Position numbers and translations under genes: made by a program. A model generated the notes under the pieces. The model saw nothing but the letters and a program-made list of their open reading frames with translations. It ran no database searches and was not told the DNA's origin. From CAVWXT01 sp963759115 (GTDB lineage: Bacteria; Planctomycetota; Planctomycetia; Pirellulales; Thermoguttaceae), in assembly GCA_963759115.1 (NCBI GenBank), contig CAVWXT010000006.1, forward strand, positions 372,001 through 436,000: 64,000 nt of DNA. The letters are read 5' to 3'. Positions 17,910 to 28,799 of the stretch are shown in pieces (within the stretch, counting starts at the first letter, position 1; each line of letters starts with the position of its first letter).

Positions 17910-18179
17910 TCAGGCACCGGCAGGGCACCGCACCCGGCTCCGCAGGAACTCCCGGTCTGCTTCGCCGACCTTCCGGCCGGGGACGGCGACCCGCAGGGCA
18001 TCCGACCGCCGGATGCTGACCCGCCGGGCACCGCCCTTCGGCAGCCGCACGGCCCAGTCCAGGCGGTCGCCGTCGAGGGAGAAGGGGAGCGAGCCGGCAC
18101 CAGCCGTGTGATTGGGCGGCAAACGCGGGGCTGTGGCAAAGGCGGACAACGGTGATAGATGGGGGAAGGGACCCAGCAT
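17910..18179 (-). CDS. Possible small hypothetical protein
   Basis: 89 codons. The second half (SLDGDRLDWAVRLPKGGARR, then VSIRRSDALRVAVPGRKVGE) has protein-like alternation of charge and strand, the first half does not. There is no clear ribosome site, and overlapping frames on the same strand are almost as long. If real, the true gene probably starts later or carries a frameshift. Confidence 0.25.
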   Translation of the reverse strand: MLGPFPHLSPLSAFATAPRLPPNHTAGAGSLPFSLDGDRLDWAVRLPKGGARRVSIRRSDALRVAVPGRKVGEADREFLRSRVRCPAGA

Positions 18180-18412
18180 TCACCCGTCCCGTTCTGCGCG
18201 ATCGTCGGAGGGAGTTTCGTTCCTCTCACTTTGAGAACTTGAGGGTCAGCGGCTGTCCGAAGAGACAGTCCTTCGTTGGGACTCCGAAGAAACGGTTGAG
18301 AATCAAGACAACAACGCGGGTTCGCCTACGCTGGGCATCCTGCGGATCTCCCGACTGATGGCGTTGGCAACGCGCGTGAGAGCGCCAGGCAGTGGAGAAT
18401 GGCGGTCCGCGG

Positions 18413-18520
18413 TATAATAAAAGTATCATCACCCTGGGCGCGCGGACCATACCGCCCGAGAGATGCGAGGCCGGTGAGTGCTTTGCTTGGTCGCTAGGAC
18501 TCACCGGCCGCTTTGTTCTT
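18413..18520 (+). ncRNA. Structured ~108-nt element, copy 1
   Basis: One of three copies (others at 27841 and 29935). On the plus strand each opens with a -10-like box (here TATAAT), then GGGCGCGCGGACC at the start of a first hairpin. It closes with a long stem GGCCGGTGAGT/ACTCACCGGCC (18469-18479 with 18499-18509) and a U-rich tail GCTTTGTTCTT. Promoter-like start and terminator-like end suggest a small plus-strand RNA. It lies 3' of the minus-strand STAS gene. GGTTCAG repeats follow it. Confidence 0.55.
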
Positions 18521-18603
18521 ACGGTTCAGGGTTCAGGGTTCACAGAGGCAACGGTCAATCCTTTCTGGTGTTTCGGTGGGATTGGGGACTGGCTCGATAC
18601 AAG

Positions 18604-19299
18604 TCATTGCGTAGCCGCTCCATTGCCACCGGTTCGATCTCGTGAGACTGCGTTCGAGGCATGCATCCTGTCTTCTTCAATGCAGAACATGTGGTCTAGC
18701 TCCTTTGAGGCCATGAGCGTCCTGACCTCCGCGCCAACCTTGCACAGCCTGAGATCTCTCCCCTCTTTTTCCACGGACAACTCAATCGCCAGCAGCGTTT
18801 CCAGCATGGTGCTCGACACACCGACGACACCGGAAAAGTCCAAGACAAGATCGTGTTTCTGCCTTCGGTCAGCGAGATCGGATAGCTCTTCCTCAATCTC
18901 CTTGATGGTCACCTTATCAGCAATGCCGTGGTCGACAAAACCAACAATGATCGCGTTGCCTTTCTTTCCCAGGACCAGGTGACGATAGGCGGTCAGCGGC
19001 TCGGCGCACGAGAGGCAGATGGTACGTGACACGGGGGCGACGCTGCCACACCCCATACACACTTTCGTCCCCAATAACGGTGCCGGGGAACTACGTGGGC
19101 TGGAAGCGGTTTCTCGGGTAGCACCGTGGTCACTTGGGTCTTGATGCACGAACTGGTGTGACGCGCGTGGGTCATCCCCTTGTCTGGGAACCGGCACTCG
19201 AATTCTGACCCGACAATGCGGACATAAGCCGGTCTTCCCCGCAAGCCTGCTTTTGACGCGCACGGCGTGTCCGTTTGTGCATTTGACTTCAATGGCCAC
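18604..19299 (-). CDS. STAS-domain protein with zinc-ribbon-like N-terminus
   Basis: 231 residues, GTG start seven bases after GGAGG. Residues 7-32 hold CTNGHAVRV, then CPHCRVRI, and a second Cys set at about 80-95 (CMGCGSVAP, CLSCAEPL), so two small zinc ribbons are likely. Residues about 108-215 form a STAS domain: IIVGFVDHGIADKVTIKEI, then LVLDFSGVVGVSSTMLETLL with the Asp-Phe-Ser region where anti-sigma antagonists are phosphorylated (Ser at the DFSGV position), then a final helix. It probably acts in a partner-switching signal pathway. It lies after the giant gene on the same strand and near the sigma-54 activator, but no matching kinase is visible. Confidence 0.7.
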   Translation of the reverse strand: MAIEVKCTNGHAVRVKSRLAGKTGLCPHCRVRIRVPVPRQGDDPRASHQFVHQDPSDHGATRETASSPRSSPAPLLGTKVCMGCGSVAPVSRTICLSCAEPLTAYRHLVLGKKGNAIIVGFVDHGIADKVTIKEIEEELSDLADRRQKHDLVLDFSGVVGVSSTMLETLLAIELSVEKEGRDLRLCKVGAEVRTLMASKELDHMFCIEEDRMHASNAVSRDRTGGNGAATQ

Positions 19300-19463
19300 T
19301 TTTCACCTCCTGACATCGCACCAGCATTTCGAGGTCCGTTATGCCGCCCTCGTCGCCGGTGCTAATCCGTTGGATTTTACCAAAGAAGTATTCCTCCCTC
19401 TAAATTGCTCTTACGCACTACGTGAATTCCGTGAACGGGGATTTGCCGCCTACTGCTCGTCCC

Positions 19464-22400
19464 CTATGCTGCGCTCAGGGCCACGTCGTTTAGCAGGAGA
19501 TCGACTTTCAGGTCACTCAGAGATAGTTCGCTGAGCGAACGATCGATGAACCCGGCAGTCCACACTCCTGCGCCAACCTTCCAAGTTGCTGTCGGGTTTG
19601 GCATCGCGGCTTGCGGCGGTGCGGTTGCCAGCGGGGCCGCGGCGGGCTTTTCCGTCCGCGAAGTCTCCCCCGCAGGCAGATCAGCGGACAGCGCCGATGG
19701 GGCCGGGGAGACTGACACCGAAGCCGCCTGAGGCTTGCTGGTCAGGCCCGCCAAGGCCGCGTCGGTCAGGGCCGCGTGCAGGGCGTCGGCGACATCGTGC
19801 CCACCTTCGAGCCCGAAGTCTGACGTGGTTGTGATCCGCTGGCTCGTGGCCGGTGTCAGCGCACCGTCCGTGGGCGGGCTGGAATCGGTTGACCCCGTCA
19901 TCGTCACGGCAGTGAACACATTCATCACGTTGGCTGGACCACTGGTATTACCCCCCGTCGCTCCAGAATTGACGAGCGCTGCCGCGCTGGCCGGCGGGAC
20001 CTGTCCTGTCGAGGGGGAGTTTCCGGCGACCAGGTCGGGCACCAGAAGATTGGCCACCGGAGTTCCCAAACCAGTAACCAGGTTGTAGCCGGCGGCGGCA
20101 CTATAACCGTTGCTGCCGCTGGTGATAATGTGGTAATCGCTCTGCGACAGGCTGTAAACCGCTTGCTGGGTTTCGGTCGGGCTGGAACTATTCAGGGTTG
20201 GCTGTCCGGCGCCAGAGCGTCCCTGGTTCACCAGCGCGATCAGGCCAGCCCAGCAAGGGGCTGACAAACTGGTGCCGCCCACGACCTCCCACGGGTTGCT
20301 GGGATCGAGGTTGTACGGGTCGGCGATCCACGCTCCGGTAGCCGGGTCGGCAACAAAGGATACGTCCGGCGTGGTCCGGCTGCCCGTGGACTGAACCCGC
20401 TGTTGGTACGCCGGCTCCGATTCGTATTGGCTGAGGCCGCCGCCGGAGCCGATAAACGCACCAGACGAGTTGGAAGAACCGCCCCATCCGGTTTCACTGC
20501 TGTAAGAGTTGTCGGCGTTGAGCGAGAGACTCGTGCCGCCGACCGCCAACACGTTGGGCGAAAAGGCGGGGTAGACAGGATCCGCAGCGCCATAGTCGCC
20601 CGTGCTCGCCACGAACGTCACGCCCGGGCTGCTGAGCGAACTGTCGTACCGCGCTTCATCGGCTTTGAGCACACCTTGGCCTTCGGCGAAGCCCCAACTC
20701 ATCGATACAACCGTCACGCCCGGTTGGGCGGCAGCGGTCGCTGCGCCGGCCATCAGGTCGGACAGCGACTGGCTGTCGGCCTCCACGAGGACGATCTGGG
20801 CCCCGGGAGCGATTGAATGCGCCCACTCGACGTCGAGTGCTGTCTCCACTTCCCAGTTGTCGTTGCCTGGCCCAACAGGATCCGTTCCGGGGAGGGAAGT
20901 GCATTGGCCGTTCTGATTGAGCACCGTCAGGAACGACGTTGCCGGGCCGTACTGCTGATACAGCGTCGGCCCAGAGGTCGTCAGCCCGAACTGGCTATCG
21001 AACGTGTCCAGGGCCTGGTAGATCTGCGGATCGTCGTAGGCATCGACGATCGCAATGGTCTGACCTGTGCCGTCCAAGGCGAGATCGTTGATGCCGTAGG
21101 CCGTACGGATCTGTGCCGGGGTGTAAACGGTTCCGCCGCTCCCCGCGACCAACTGGGCGACGGCGTTGCCGCTGATCGACAGCATATCGACCACGAGGGT
21201 ATCCTTGAGTTGGCCGTTGCCGCTGAGGACGAGCTGCGCACTCGGGGCGTAAACTGTGCCGTTCAATCCCGCCATGGCATTGCCGCTGAAGGAAAGTGCC
21301 CGCGAGTTGGCGCGTAGGCTGAAAGATCAGGACTCCGGCGTCCGGCCCGGTGCTGGCTGCGCTCAGGCTGAGCGTCCCGTTACCGCTCAGGGCGATGCTG
21401 CCCGAAGTGCTTCCACTGGTGGTGTTGTAGATGAGTACCTTCGTGCCGCTCAGGCTGGCGTTGCCGCCCACCGTAAAACCGCCCCCCTCGACAATGTAGG
21501 TGACACCCGATCCGATCAGACTGGCGTTGCCGCTCACCGTGACACCGCCCGCACCGATGACGTAGACGCCAGAATTCAGGGTCAGTTTGGCGTTGCCCGA
21601 GACGGTGATCTGGCTGTAGAGGCCCGGATTGATCGTCCCTGCGGAGTTACCGCTGAGGTTCTCTGAGACGGGATTGCCTGTGTAGGTGGGGACCGTCGGT
21701 GCAACCAGGCCAGCAAGCGGGTCACCACTTGCTCCTGGAGTGCCAGTCTTGGTGACTCTTGCATTTCCACTCTTGCTGACCCCGCCCACCACCTGGACGC
21801 TGGCGGCGGTAACCTGGGCGTTTCCGCTGGCCAAAATGGCGCTGGTGGAGCTTGAGTCGACCACCACGTTGCCGGAGGTGTTGACGCTGGCATTCCCGGA
21901 AAGGGAGAGAGCCCCGCCGGCGGTTCGGTCCAGAACGTAGATCGACCCAGGAGTGACCGTGACCGTGACCGTCTGTTGACCGAAACTCGGCAAAAAATTG
22001 TTGTCGCCCGGGTAGGTCGCCTCGATCCTGTGGCTTCCGACCGTAAGCGACGTGGTATTCAGTGTGGCGACGCCGTTGGCCAGAGGCGCCTGCCTAGATC
22101 CTGGCCGGTGGTGGTGTCTATGAAATCCAAACTCTCGCCGGCGGGCGGCGCGGGGGCCACGGCAGCCGAAAACGTCACGGGCTGCCCGAAGATCGCCGCG
22201 GCGGTGGAGGCCACAAGCGTTGTTGTGGTGTTGTCTGCGCCAACAACCACGTAATTATGCGTCACTATCGTGGTATTGCCGGCGATGTCCTCGGCCGTCA
22301 CCAAGAAGGCTTTGCTGCCGATGCTGCTGGTGTCGATGGCGGCGCCATTGGCCACCGAGCCAGTGACTGATTCGATTCCTGACAGGCCGTCCGTGGCGCT

Positions 22401-25400
22401 GAAGTTGGCCAACACGGCGTCGTCAAGCTTGTAGTCCGCTCCATCCGGCGGCGTGTTGAGCGTCACCACCGGGGCCACCGTGTCGACTTTCAACTCGGGG
22501 ATGCTCACCGTAGCGCTGTTCCCGGCGGCGTCGAAGATGGCGACGCTGTAAGCGGCATTGTCGCCATTGGCGGCCGTGTAGTTCAACGGCAGAGCCCCTA
22601 CCAGTCCCGAGGTGCTGTCACTGTAGGAGAAGCTCACCGTCGGGGCCCCGGTGCTGATATTGTACCAACCCGTTGACGCCGGCGACGCGGGACCGATATT
22701 GGCGCTCAGGGTCGGCGCGGTGCCATCGATCTTGATGCTTTCGCTGACGGCAGTCTCCACGTTGCCCGCCATGTCGACGCTCCAGTAGGTAACGTTATGG
22801 ATGGCGTCGCCGCTGACGGTGATTGGGGCCGCATACGTCTGCTGAGTTCCGCCGTCCACCGTGTAGTACGTCGTCAGCCTGGAGGCCGCATCGTCCGGGT
22901 CCGACACGGACAGCGTGACCGTCACGGCACTGGTGTACCAGCCGTTGAGCCCGGCTGTGCCGGCCAGGGTGGCCGTCGTAGTGGGTGTTGTGTTGTCGAC
23001 CGTTGCGACGGTTCCGGGACCGCCCGGGTCAGTAATCACGCCGTTGGCCGTCAGGTCAGCATCGCCGCGCTGGCCATCGACAAAGTGGAGGATGATCCGA
23101 TCGCTGAGAATTTCCGCACCGGTCGTTCCATCATAAAGGAACTGATACCAATGCGCAGTTGAGTTGTCCGGGGTGGGGCCGAACATGTAGTAGGTGTTGG
23201 GATGAACACCGAGCGGAAGCAGAACCGTGACGGTCGTCGACCCGCCCGGCTGGATCCCCCCTAGCTGATAGTCAAAGAAGCCGACGGGGAACTGCACGCC
23301 GGGCGGGACGTCTTGTGGCGACGGATTTGTCGCAGCGCTCGCCTGGGCCAGCGTGGTTCCCCCCGGCGAAACCAGCGTAACGTAGGTCCCATCCGCGGAA
23401 TTAGGAAGCGACGCCACGTTGCCCTGCCCGCTGTCCGCGATGCCGTCGCCGTTGCCGTCCACGACCGCCGCCACCGCCGCAGAAAACTCCGAGGTGTTGT
23501 TGTTCGCATCCGTTGCCGTGGCGGTGATGAACGGACCCTGTGCGATCACGACCGGCAAAGTGACTGAAAAGTTCGCATTGCCGTCCGGGCCCGTGCTGAC
23601 GCTGGCCGAGCCCAGGTAGTGCTGACCCTGGCCATAGCCGGAGGGATCGACCGTGGCGTTCGAGTAGAAATCAAGCACGAACGTGCTGTTGGGGGTGCTG
23701 CCGAGCGTTCCCGCAACGGTCGTGCCGGTTTCCGAAGCCAAAGCCGAACTTAACACCGGGTAGTTTTGCCAAAGGTTCGGGCCGGAGTTGGCGGGGGGCA
23801 GATGGTTCGGCGTAACGCCGTCGCCGCCCAGGTCGATTCCCAGGGCCCCGTTGCTGTAAATGGAATTCTCCTCGATGGTGTTGCCGGTCGCGGTCCCGGT
23901 AACAGCCACGCCAGCCCCTAGATTGAAGGCAATGGTGTTGGCCGGGTTCGCTGAGCCGCCGATCCGGTTCGACTGGGAAGTGCCCTGAATAAGGATCCCA
24001 TTCCCGTGGTTGCCCAGCGGCAACTGACCCGTGCTGTCGGTCCCGATGTAGTTGCCGGCCACGAGGTTGTTGTTGCTGCTGTTGATGAAGATTCCTTGCC
24101 CGTTATTGGCGGCGATCGTGTTGCCCACAATTCTATCCCATCCGCCATCGTGAATCGCGACCGCAGGGCCGGCCGTCACAGCCCCATTGCCCAGGGGAAG
24201 GGTTCCGGTAACGTCGGTGCCGATGTAGTTTCCGGCGACGATGTTTGCCGTTTCGGTTGATCCTCCATCGATCGACACCCCCCGCCCCGAGTTGCCGGAG
24301 ATTACGTTTCTTAGGGCGGGATCGCCGTCCTCGCTGCCGATCAGGTTGCCCTGGCACCCGGTGCCCCAGATGTGGATCCCGGCATAGCCTACGTTCCCCA
24401 ATGCCTCCGTACCGGTGAAGTCGGTGCCGATGTAGTTGCCCTGGATGGTGTTGTCGCTCGCCCCATTCGCAAAGCCGATCCCACCGTCACCTCCGTTCGC
24501 CGAGATAACGTTTCCGAGGATCTGGTTCGACGCACTGCCAATTTTTACGCCAGTGCTGCTATTACCCAAGGCGTGGCTGCCGCTCTGGTCGGTGCCGATG
24601 TAGTTTTCGGCAATGACATTTCCCTCGCCAGTTACGTAGACGCCGTTACCACTGTTCCCCGAAATAACGTTCCGTGCGCCGCTTTGCGTTCCGCCGATGG
24701 TGTTGTTTGCAGCAGTGATGTTGACGCCGTCGCCTTGATTGGGAATCTCCGCGTTGCCGCCTAAGTTCGTACCGATGTAGTTTCCGGCGATAATGTTTCC
24801 CGATGCCCCAATCGACACCCCATTCCCGACGTTTCCGGAGATTACGTTCAAAGATGCGAGATCACCGTCCTCGCTGCCGATCAAGTTACCCTGGCCCGAC
24901 CAGATGCCGATCCCGTAGAGTCTGTTCCCCAGCGGCTTGTTCCCGGTGGCGTCGGTGCCAATGAAGTTGCCCCCGATGAGGTTGTCGCCCGTGCCCCCGA
25001 CGCTGATCCCTTCGTTGTTGGCCGAGATTACGTTTCTGACGATCTGGTTCCCGCTGCCCCCCACATCCACGCCAGCACCGGTATTACCCAAGGCGTAGCT
25101 GCCGCTGGCGTCAGTGCCGATGTAGTTTGCGGCAATGACATTTCCCGCGCCAGTTACATAGACGCCGTTACCACTGTTCCCCGAAATAACGTTCCCCGCG
25201 CCACTTTGCGTTCCGCCGATGGTGTTGTTTGCAGCGGTGATGTTGACGCCGTCGCCTTGATTGGGAATCTCCGCGTTGCCGCCTAAGTCCGTACCGATGT
25301 AGTTTCCGGCGATAATGTTTCCCGTTGCCGCAATCGACACCCCATTCCCAGGTTTCCGGAGATTACGTTCCTCAGTGCGGGATCACCGTCCTCGCTGCCG

Positions 25401-27808
25401 ATCAGGTTCGACTGGGCAGTGCCATAGATTTCGATTCCTCCCTGGAGGTTGCCTACCGCCAAGTGACCGGTGCTGTCGGTGCCGATGAAGTTGCCGGTCA
25501 CCTGATTGTCATTGGTAGTGATTGCGATTCCCGGCCCGTTGTTGCCGGAGATCGTGTTGCCCAAGACCGTCGACGTACTGCCGCCGGCAAGAATAACCCC
25601 GGGGTTCCATGAGCCTCCAAATCCATTGCCCAGGGGAAGGGTTCCGGTAACGTCGGTGCCGATGTAATTTCCGGCGGAGATGTTTCCCGTGTCGGTTGAT
25701 CCTCCATCGATCGCCACCCCCCGCCCCAAGTTGCCGGAGATTACGTTTCTCAGGGCGGGATCGCCGTCCTCACTGCCGATCAGGTTGCCGGTGCATCCCG
25801 TGCCCCAGATTTGGATCCCCGCGTAGCCCTTGTTTCCCCAGGCGATCGTACCGGTGGCATCGGTGCCGATGAAGTTGCCCTGAATGACGCTGTTGGTGAC
25901 CCCATTGCCAATGTTAATTCCGTTGCTAGCGCTGCTGTTGACGGCGTTGTCCGAAATCACGTTTCCAACGATTTGCGAGCCCACTGCGCTGGACATGCTA
26001 ACCCCGCTGTAGCCATTCCCCAAGATTACGTTCTTGACGACCTGGGTTCCCGAGCCGGTCACTGTCACTCCGTTGCCGGTATTGCCCAAGGCGAGGCTGC
26101 CGCTGGCGTCGGTGCCGATGTAGTTTCCGGCAACGATATTTCCTGCCGTGGTCGGGGAATCGATCTCCACTCCATTTCCCAGGTTTCCGGAGATGATGTT
26201 CCTGAGGGCCGGGTCGCCATCCAGGCTGCCGATCAGGTTACCCTGGCACCCGGTGCCCCAAATTTGGATCCCGGAGCCATTGTTCCCCAAGGTCGTGGTG
26301 CCGGTGGCATCGGTGCCGATGTAGTTGCCCTGGATTACACTGTCGGTCACCCCAGTCCCAATGCTGATTCCGGCCCCCTGGTTTGCCGAGATGACGTTTC
26401 TGAGGATCTGGTTCGAAGCACTCTCAATTACCACGCCAATACTGCTATTACCCAAGGCGTGGCTGCCGCTCCGGTCGGTGCCGATGTCGTTTCCGGCGAT
26501 GATATTCCCCGTCGAGGTTGAGTCATAGATCAGCACCCCGTACCCGAGGTTTCCGGAGATTACGTTCCCCACCCCCGGGCTGGGATCACCGTACGTGCTG
26601 CCGATCAGGTTCCCCTGGGCCGAGCCCTGTATCAAGACTCCTCCCGCGACGTTGCCCAGCCCGAGTTGTCCGCTAAAATTGGTGCCGATGCTGTTGTCAT
26701 TGATATTGTTGAGGCTGCTGTAGATCGCAATTCCAACCCCGTTATTGGCGGCAATCGTGTTGCTTACGACATTGTTGTCACCGCCACCGCCGAGCACGAC
26801 CCCAGCGGCCCCATTGCCGAGAGGGAGGGTTCCAGTAACGTCGGTCCCGATGTGGTTGAAAAGGATCATATTTGCGTTTGCCGATGACGCGGCGTCAATA
26901 TTCACCCCATACGCCCAGTTTCCGGAGATCACGTTCCCGGACCCAACGCCGCCAGAGCCGCCGATCTGGTTCCCCACGGTATTGTTGGAAATCAGGATTC
27001 CTTCCTGGTGGTTGCCCACCGCCAAATGACCGGTGTGATCGGTGCCGATGAAGTTGCCGATCACCTGGTTGCCATTGGTATCGATTGCGATTCCCGGCCC
27101 GTTGTTGCCGGAGATCGTGTTGCCGGAGATCGTGTTGGCCGCCCAGCCCCAAGTATAACCGTCGCTGGAAAGAAGAACCCCGGGGTTCCATGAACCTCCA
27201 AAACCATTGCCCAGGGGAAGGGTCCCGGTGGCGTCGGTACCAATGTAGTTGCCCGCGATCACACTGTTGCAGACCCCGTTCCCGAGGTCGATCCCCTCGG
27301 CGCCGAACTGTTGGATGTCTAGGCCATATGCCTGGTTGTTGCTGGTTGTGATAGTCAACCCGCTGACGGCGCTGCCTGCCAGGCTCCCGTTCAAAACGAT
27401 CTCCGGGCCGAAGGGGTTGGTATCGCTGCCGAGGAAGGCGGCCTCCGTGCGGCCGTCAATGGTGATTCCGGCGGCCGAATTGCTGATCGCCGGCAAGGCG
27501 GAAAGCGGCTTGATGACGAAGACGCCGGGAGCAGCAAAGCCCGGATCGGTCGCCGGGATGTTGAACTGGATCGTGACGGGCAGCGCGGCAGCGTCGGCAT
27601 TGAGAATCGCCTGGCGGAGCGGACCCGCGCCAGCGTCGAGTGTGTTGCTAACTGTGAAGACCGATAACAACCGCCGGTCTTCCAGCGGTTCCAGCCGCAG
27701 ACGAGAGCCCCCTGGACATGAGCGCTGCCTCTTCTGAAGTGCGTGGGCACGTCGCTGGCGAGTTTGCCAAGCGGCTCGGGCATGGGAAATGATCGTCGTA
27801 AGCGACAT
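19464..27808 (-). CDS. Giant secreted protein: beta-helix, Ig-like and sedolisin (S53) domains; three frameshifts
   Basis: Repaired length is about 2,780 residues. The N-terminus has the planctomycete LEPLEDRRLLSVF motif (about residue 40-52), typical of large surface proteins. Residues ~60-1,350 are a right-handed beta-helix made of dozens of ~20-30-residue repeats around GNYIGTDATGTLPLGN and NVISGN. Then come a choice-of-anchor-like region, Ig-like/chitobiase-like modules with TTYYTVDGGT and TTTTLVASTA, a SGNA-rich repeat region, and an S53 peptidase domain with Glu and Asp of ETALDVE, Asp of STGDYG and Ser of VGGTSLSAP (Ser codon near 20270). Frames change near 25335 (missing A), 22085 and 21320. 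The C-terminus is Pro/Ala-rich. It is probably an outer-surface protein carrying its own acid-type peptidase. A structured element lies in front of it. Confidence 0.7.
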
Positions 27809-27840
27809 GGCTTGGCCTCTTTCTCGTGGACGGCCCGCGG

Positions 27841-27950
27841 TATACTTGGTAAGGAATCGCCCCGGGCGCGCAGACCATTCCGCCCGGGAGATGCCAGGCC
27901 GGTGAGTGCTCTGCTTGGCGGCTAGGACTCACCGGCCGCTTTGTTTCTTT
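27841..27950 (+). ncRNA. Structured ~108-nt element, copy 2
   Basis: It has TATACT at 27841-27846, then CCCGGGCG pairing with CGCCCGGG, then the long stem GGCCGGTGAGT (27897-27907) with ACTCACCGGCC (27927-27937), and GCTTTGTTTCTTT. Arms are identical to copy 1 and the first hairpin is better formed here. In minus-strand terms it lies in the leader of the giant gene, so a cis-acting RNA on that strand is the alternative reading. Confidence 0.55.
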
Positions 27951-27976
27951 AGCTCTTCTACTTCTAGGTGTTGTCG

Positions 27977-28417
27977 CTAGTCCATCCCGGCCCAGACGCG
28001 TGCGACGCCATCTTGTCGCGCCTGCGAAATCCACGCGGTGATCCATTCGACCTGCACCGGCTTGCACAAATAGGCTGCCGCTTGCAGAACGTGTGAACGG
28101 ATCTCCTCCTCCGCCACATAGGCATCGCTGATACAAAAGAAGCAGCTTTCGCACCGCTCGGACCGAAGCATCTCGACAACATCGAACCCGGACATGTCAG
28201 GCAGGCGTACATTGATCATCCACAGGTCGGGACTGAATTGAGCGGCCGCATGCAATGCCTCCCGACCCGTTCGGAGGGAGCGGAGTGTGACGCCTAATTC
28301 ATACGCGGGAGTCGCCAACTCCGAATAGTCCGACGGTGTCGCGTCGACAATCGCAATTTCACGCCACTGTTCGCCATTGGGCATCGTTGATGCTCCCAAA
28401 GTCCGGATGGTTGTCAT
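27977..28417 (-). CDS. Receiver-like protein lacking the phospho-acceptor Asp
   Basis: 146 residues with the CheY fold: first strand AIVDAT (residues 22-27), third strand and loop DLWMINVRLPDMSGFDVV (64-81), Ser97 in CISDAY and Lys119 in YLCKPV. At the site where receivers have the phosphorylated Asp there is Asn69. Only one acid of the usual pair near residue 25 remains. The protein should not be phosphorylated in the standard way and may act as a constant or ligand-driven switch. It sits directly after the sigma-54 activator gene on the same strand and before the giant gene. A second start at 28384 is possible. Confidence 0.7.
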   Translation of the reverse strand: MTTIRTLGASTMPNGEQWREIAIVDATPSDYSELATPAYELGVTLRSLRTGREALHAAAQFSPDLWMINVRLPDMSGFDVVEMLRSERCESCFFCISDAYVAEEEIRSHVLQAAAYLCKPVQVEWITAWISQARQDGVARVWAGMD

Positions 28418-28799
28418 CCGCTTTGCTGGCTAGGCAAAGAGTTTTCCGCCCGTATGTTCGGCCTCTTCTTAGGCAAATGCCGCGCCAAACGGGTACTGCA
28501 ACGTGAGTGAAGAGCAGAAGTCGTAATGAGACAAGGAGATAGGTCGCAAACGATGCACAGACCAGGACCAGGTGGAAACAAGAAAACTGCCCGCAGGCGG
28601 ACAATTATCGAAAATAACTGTCACAAAATGTGTCAGTTTCCAGGCCCGTTTGGCGCCTCAGGGAAGGGGACAGTCCCGATTTTCGGGCGCGATTTCGCGT
28701 CGCTGCCCGAAAATCGGGACAATCCCTGTTGGCGAAGCCCGCGCCGCGTCATGCCGGGTTGCCCTGAAAGAAGTGGGACGTGCGCATGGGGCATCACTG
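28418..28799. other. Intergenic stretch with a palindromic element
   Basis: No gene; minus-strand frames here are hydrophobic noise. It holds the palindrome at 28665-28727. A promoter for the receiver-like gene is likely in the AT-richer part near 28480-28640. Confidence 0.4.
28665..28727. repeat. Palindromic element of the GGGGACAGTCCC family
   Basis: Left arm GGGGACAGTCCCGATTTTCG and right arm CGAAAATCGGGACAATCCC form a near-perfect inverted repeat of about 22 bases around a 17-base centre. The same outer sequence (GGGGACAGTCCCATTTTTCC) forms the element inside glcD at 59302-59381. The family clearly has mobile or spreading copies. Confidence 0.85.

Noticed and set aside
18413..18520. c-di-GMP (GEMM) or cobalamin riboswitch
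   Set aside because: The conserved loops of those classes are not present; only a general stem pattern is shared.
22059..27808. CRISPR-like or satellite DNA because of strong periodicity
   Set aside because: The periodicity is coding: 20-30-residue beta-helix repeats (GNYIGTD) with codon-level variation.
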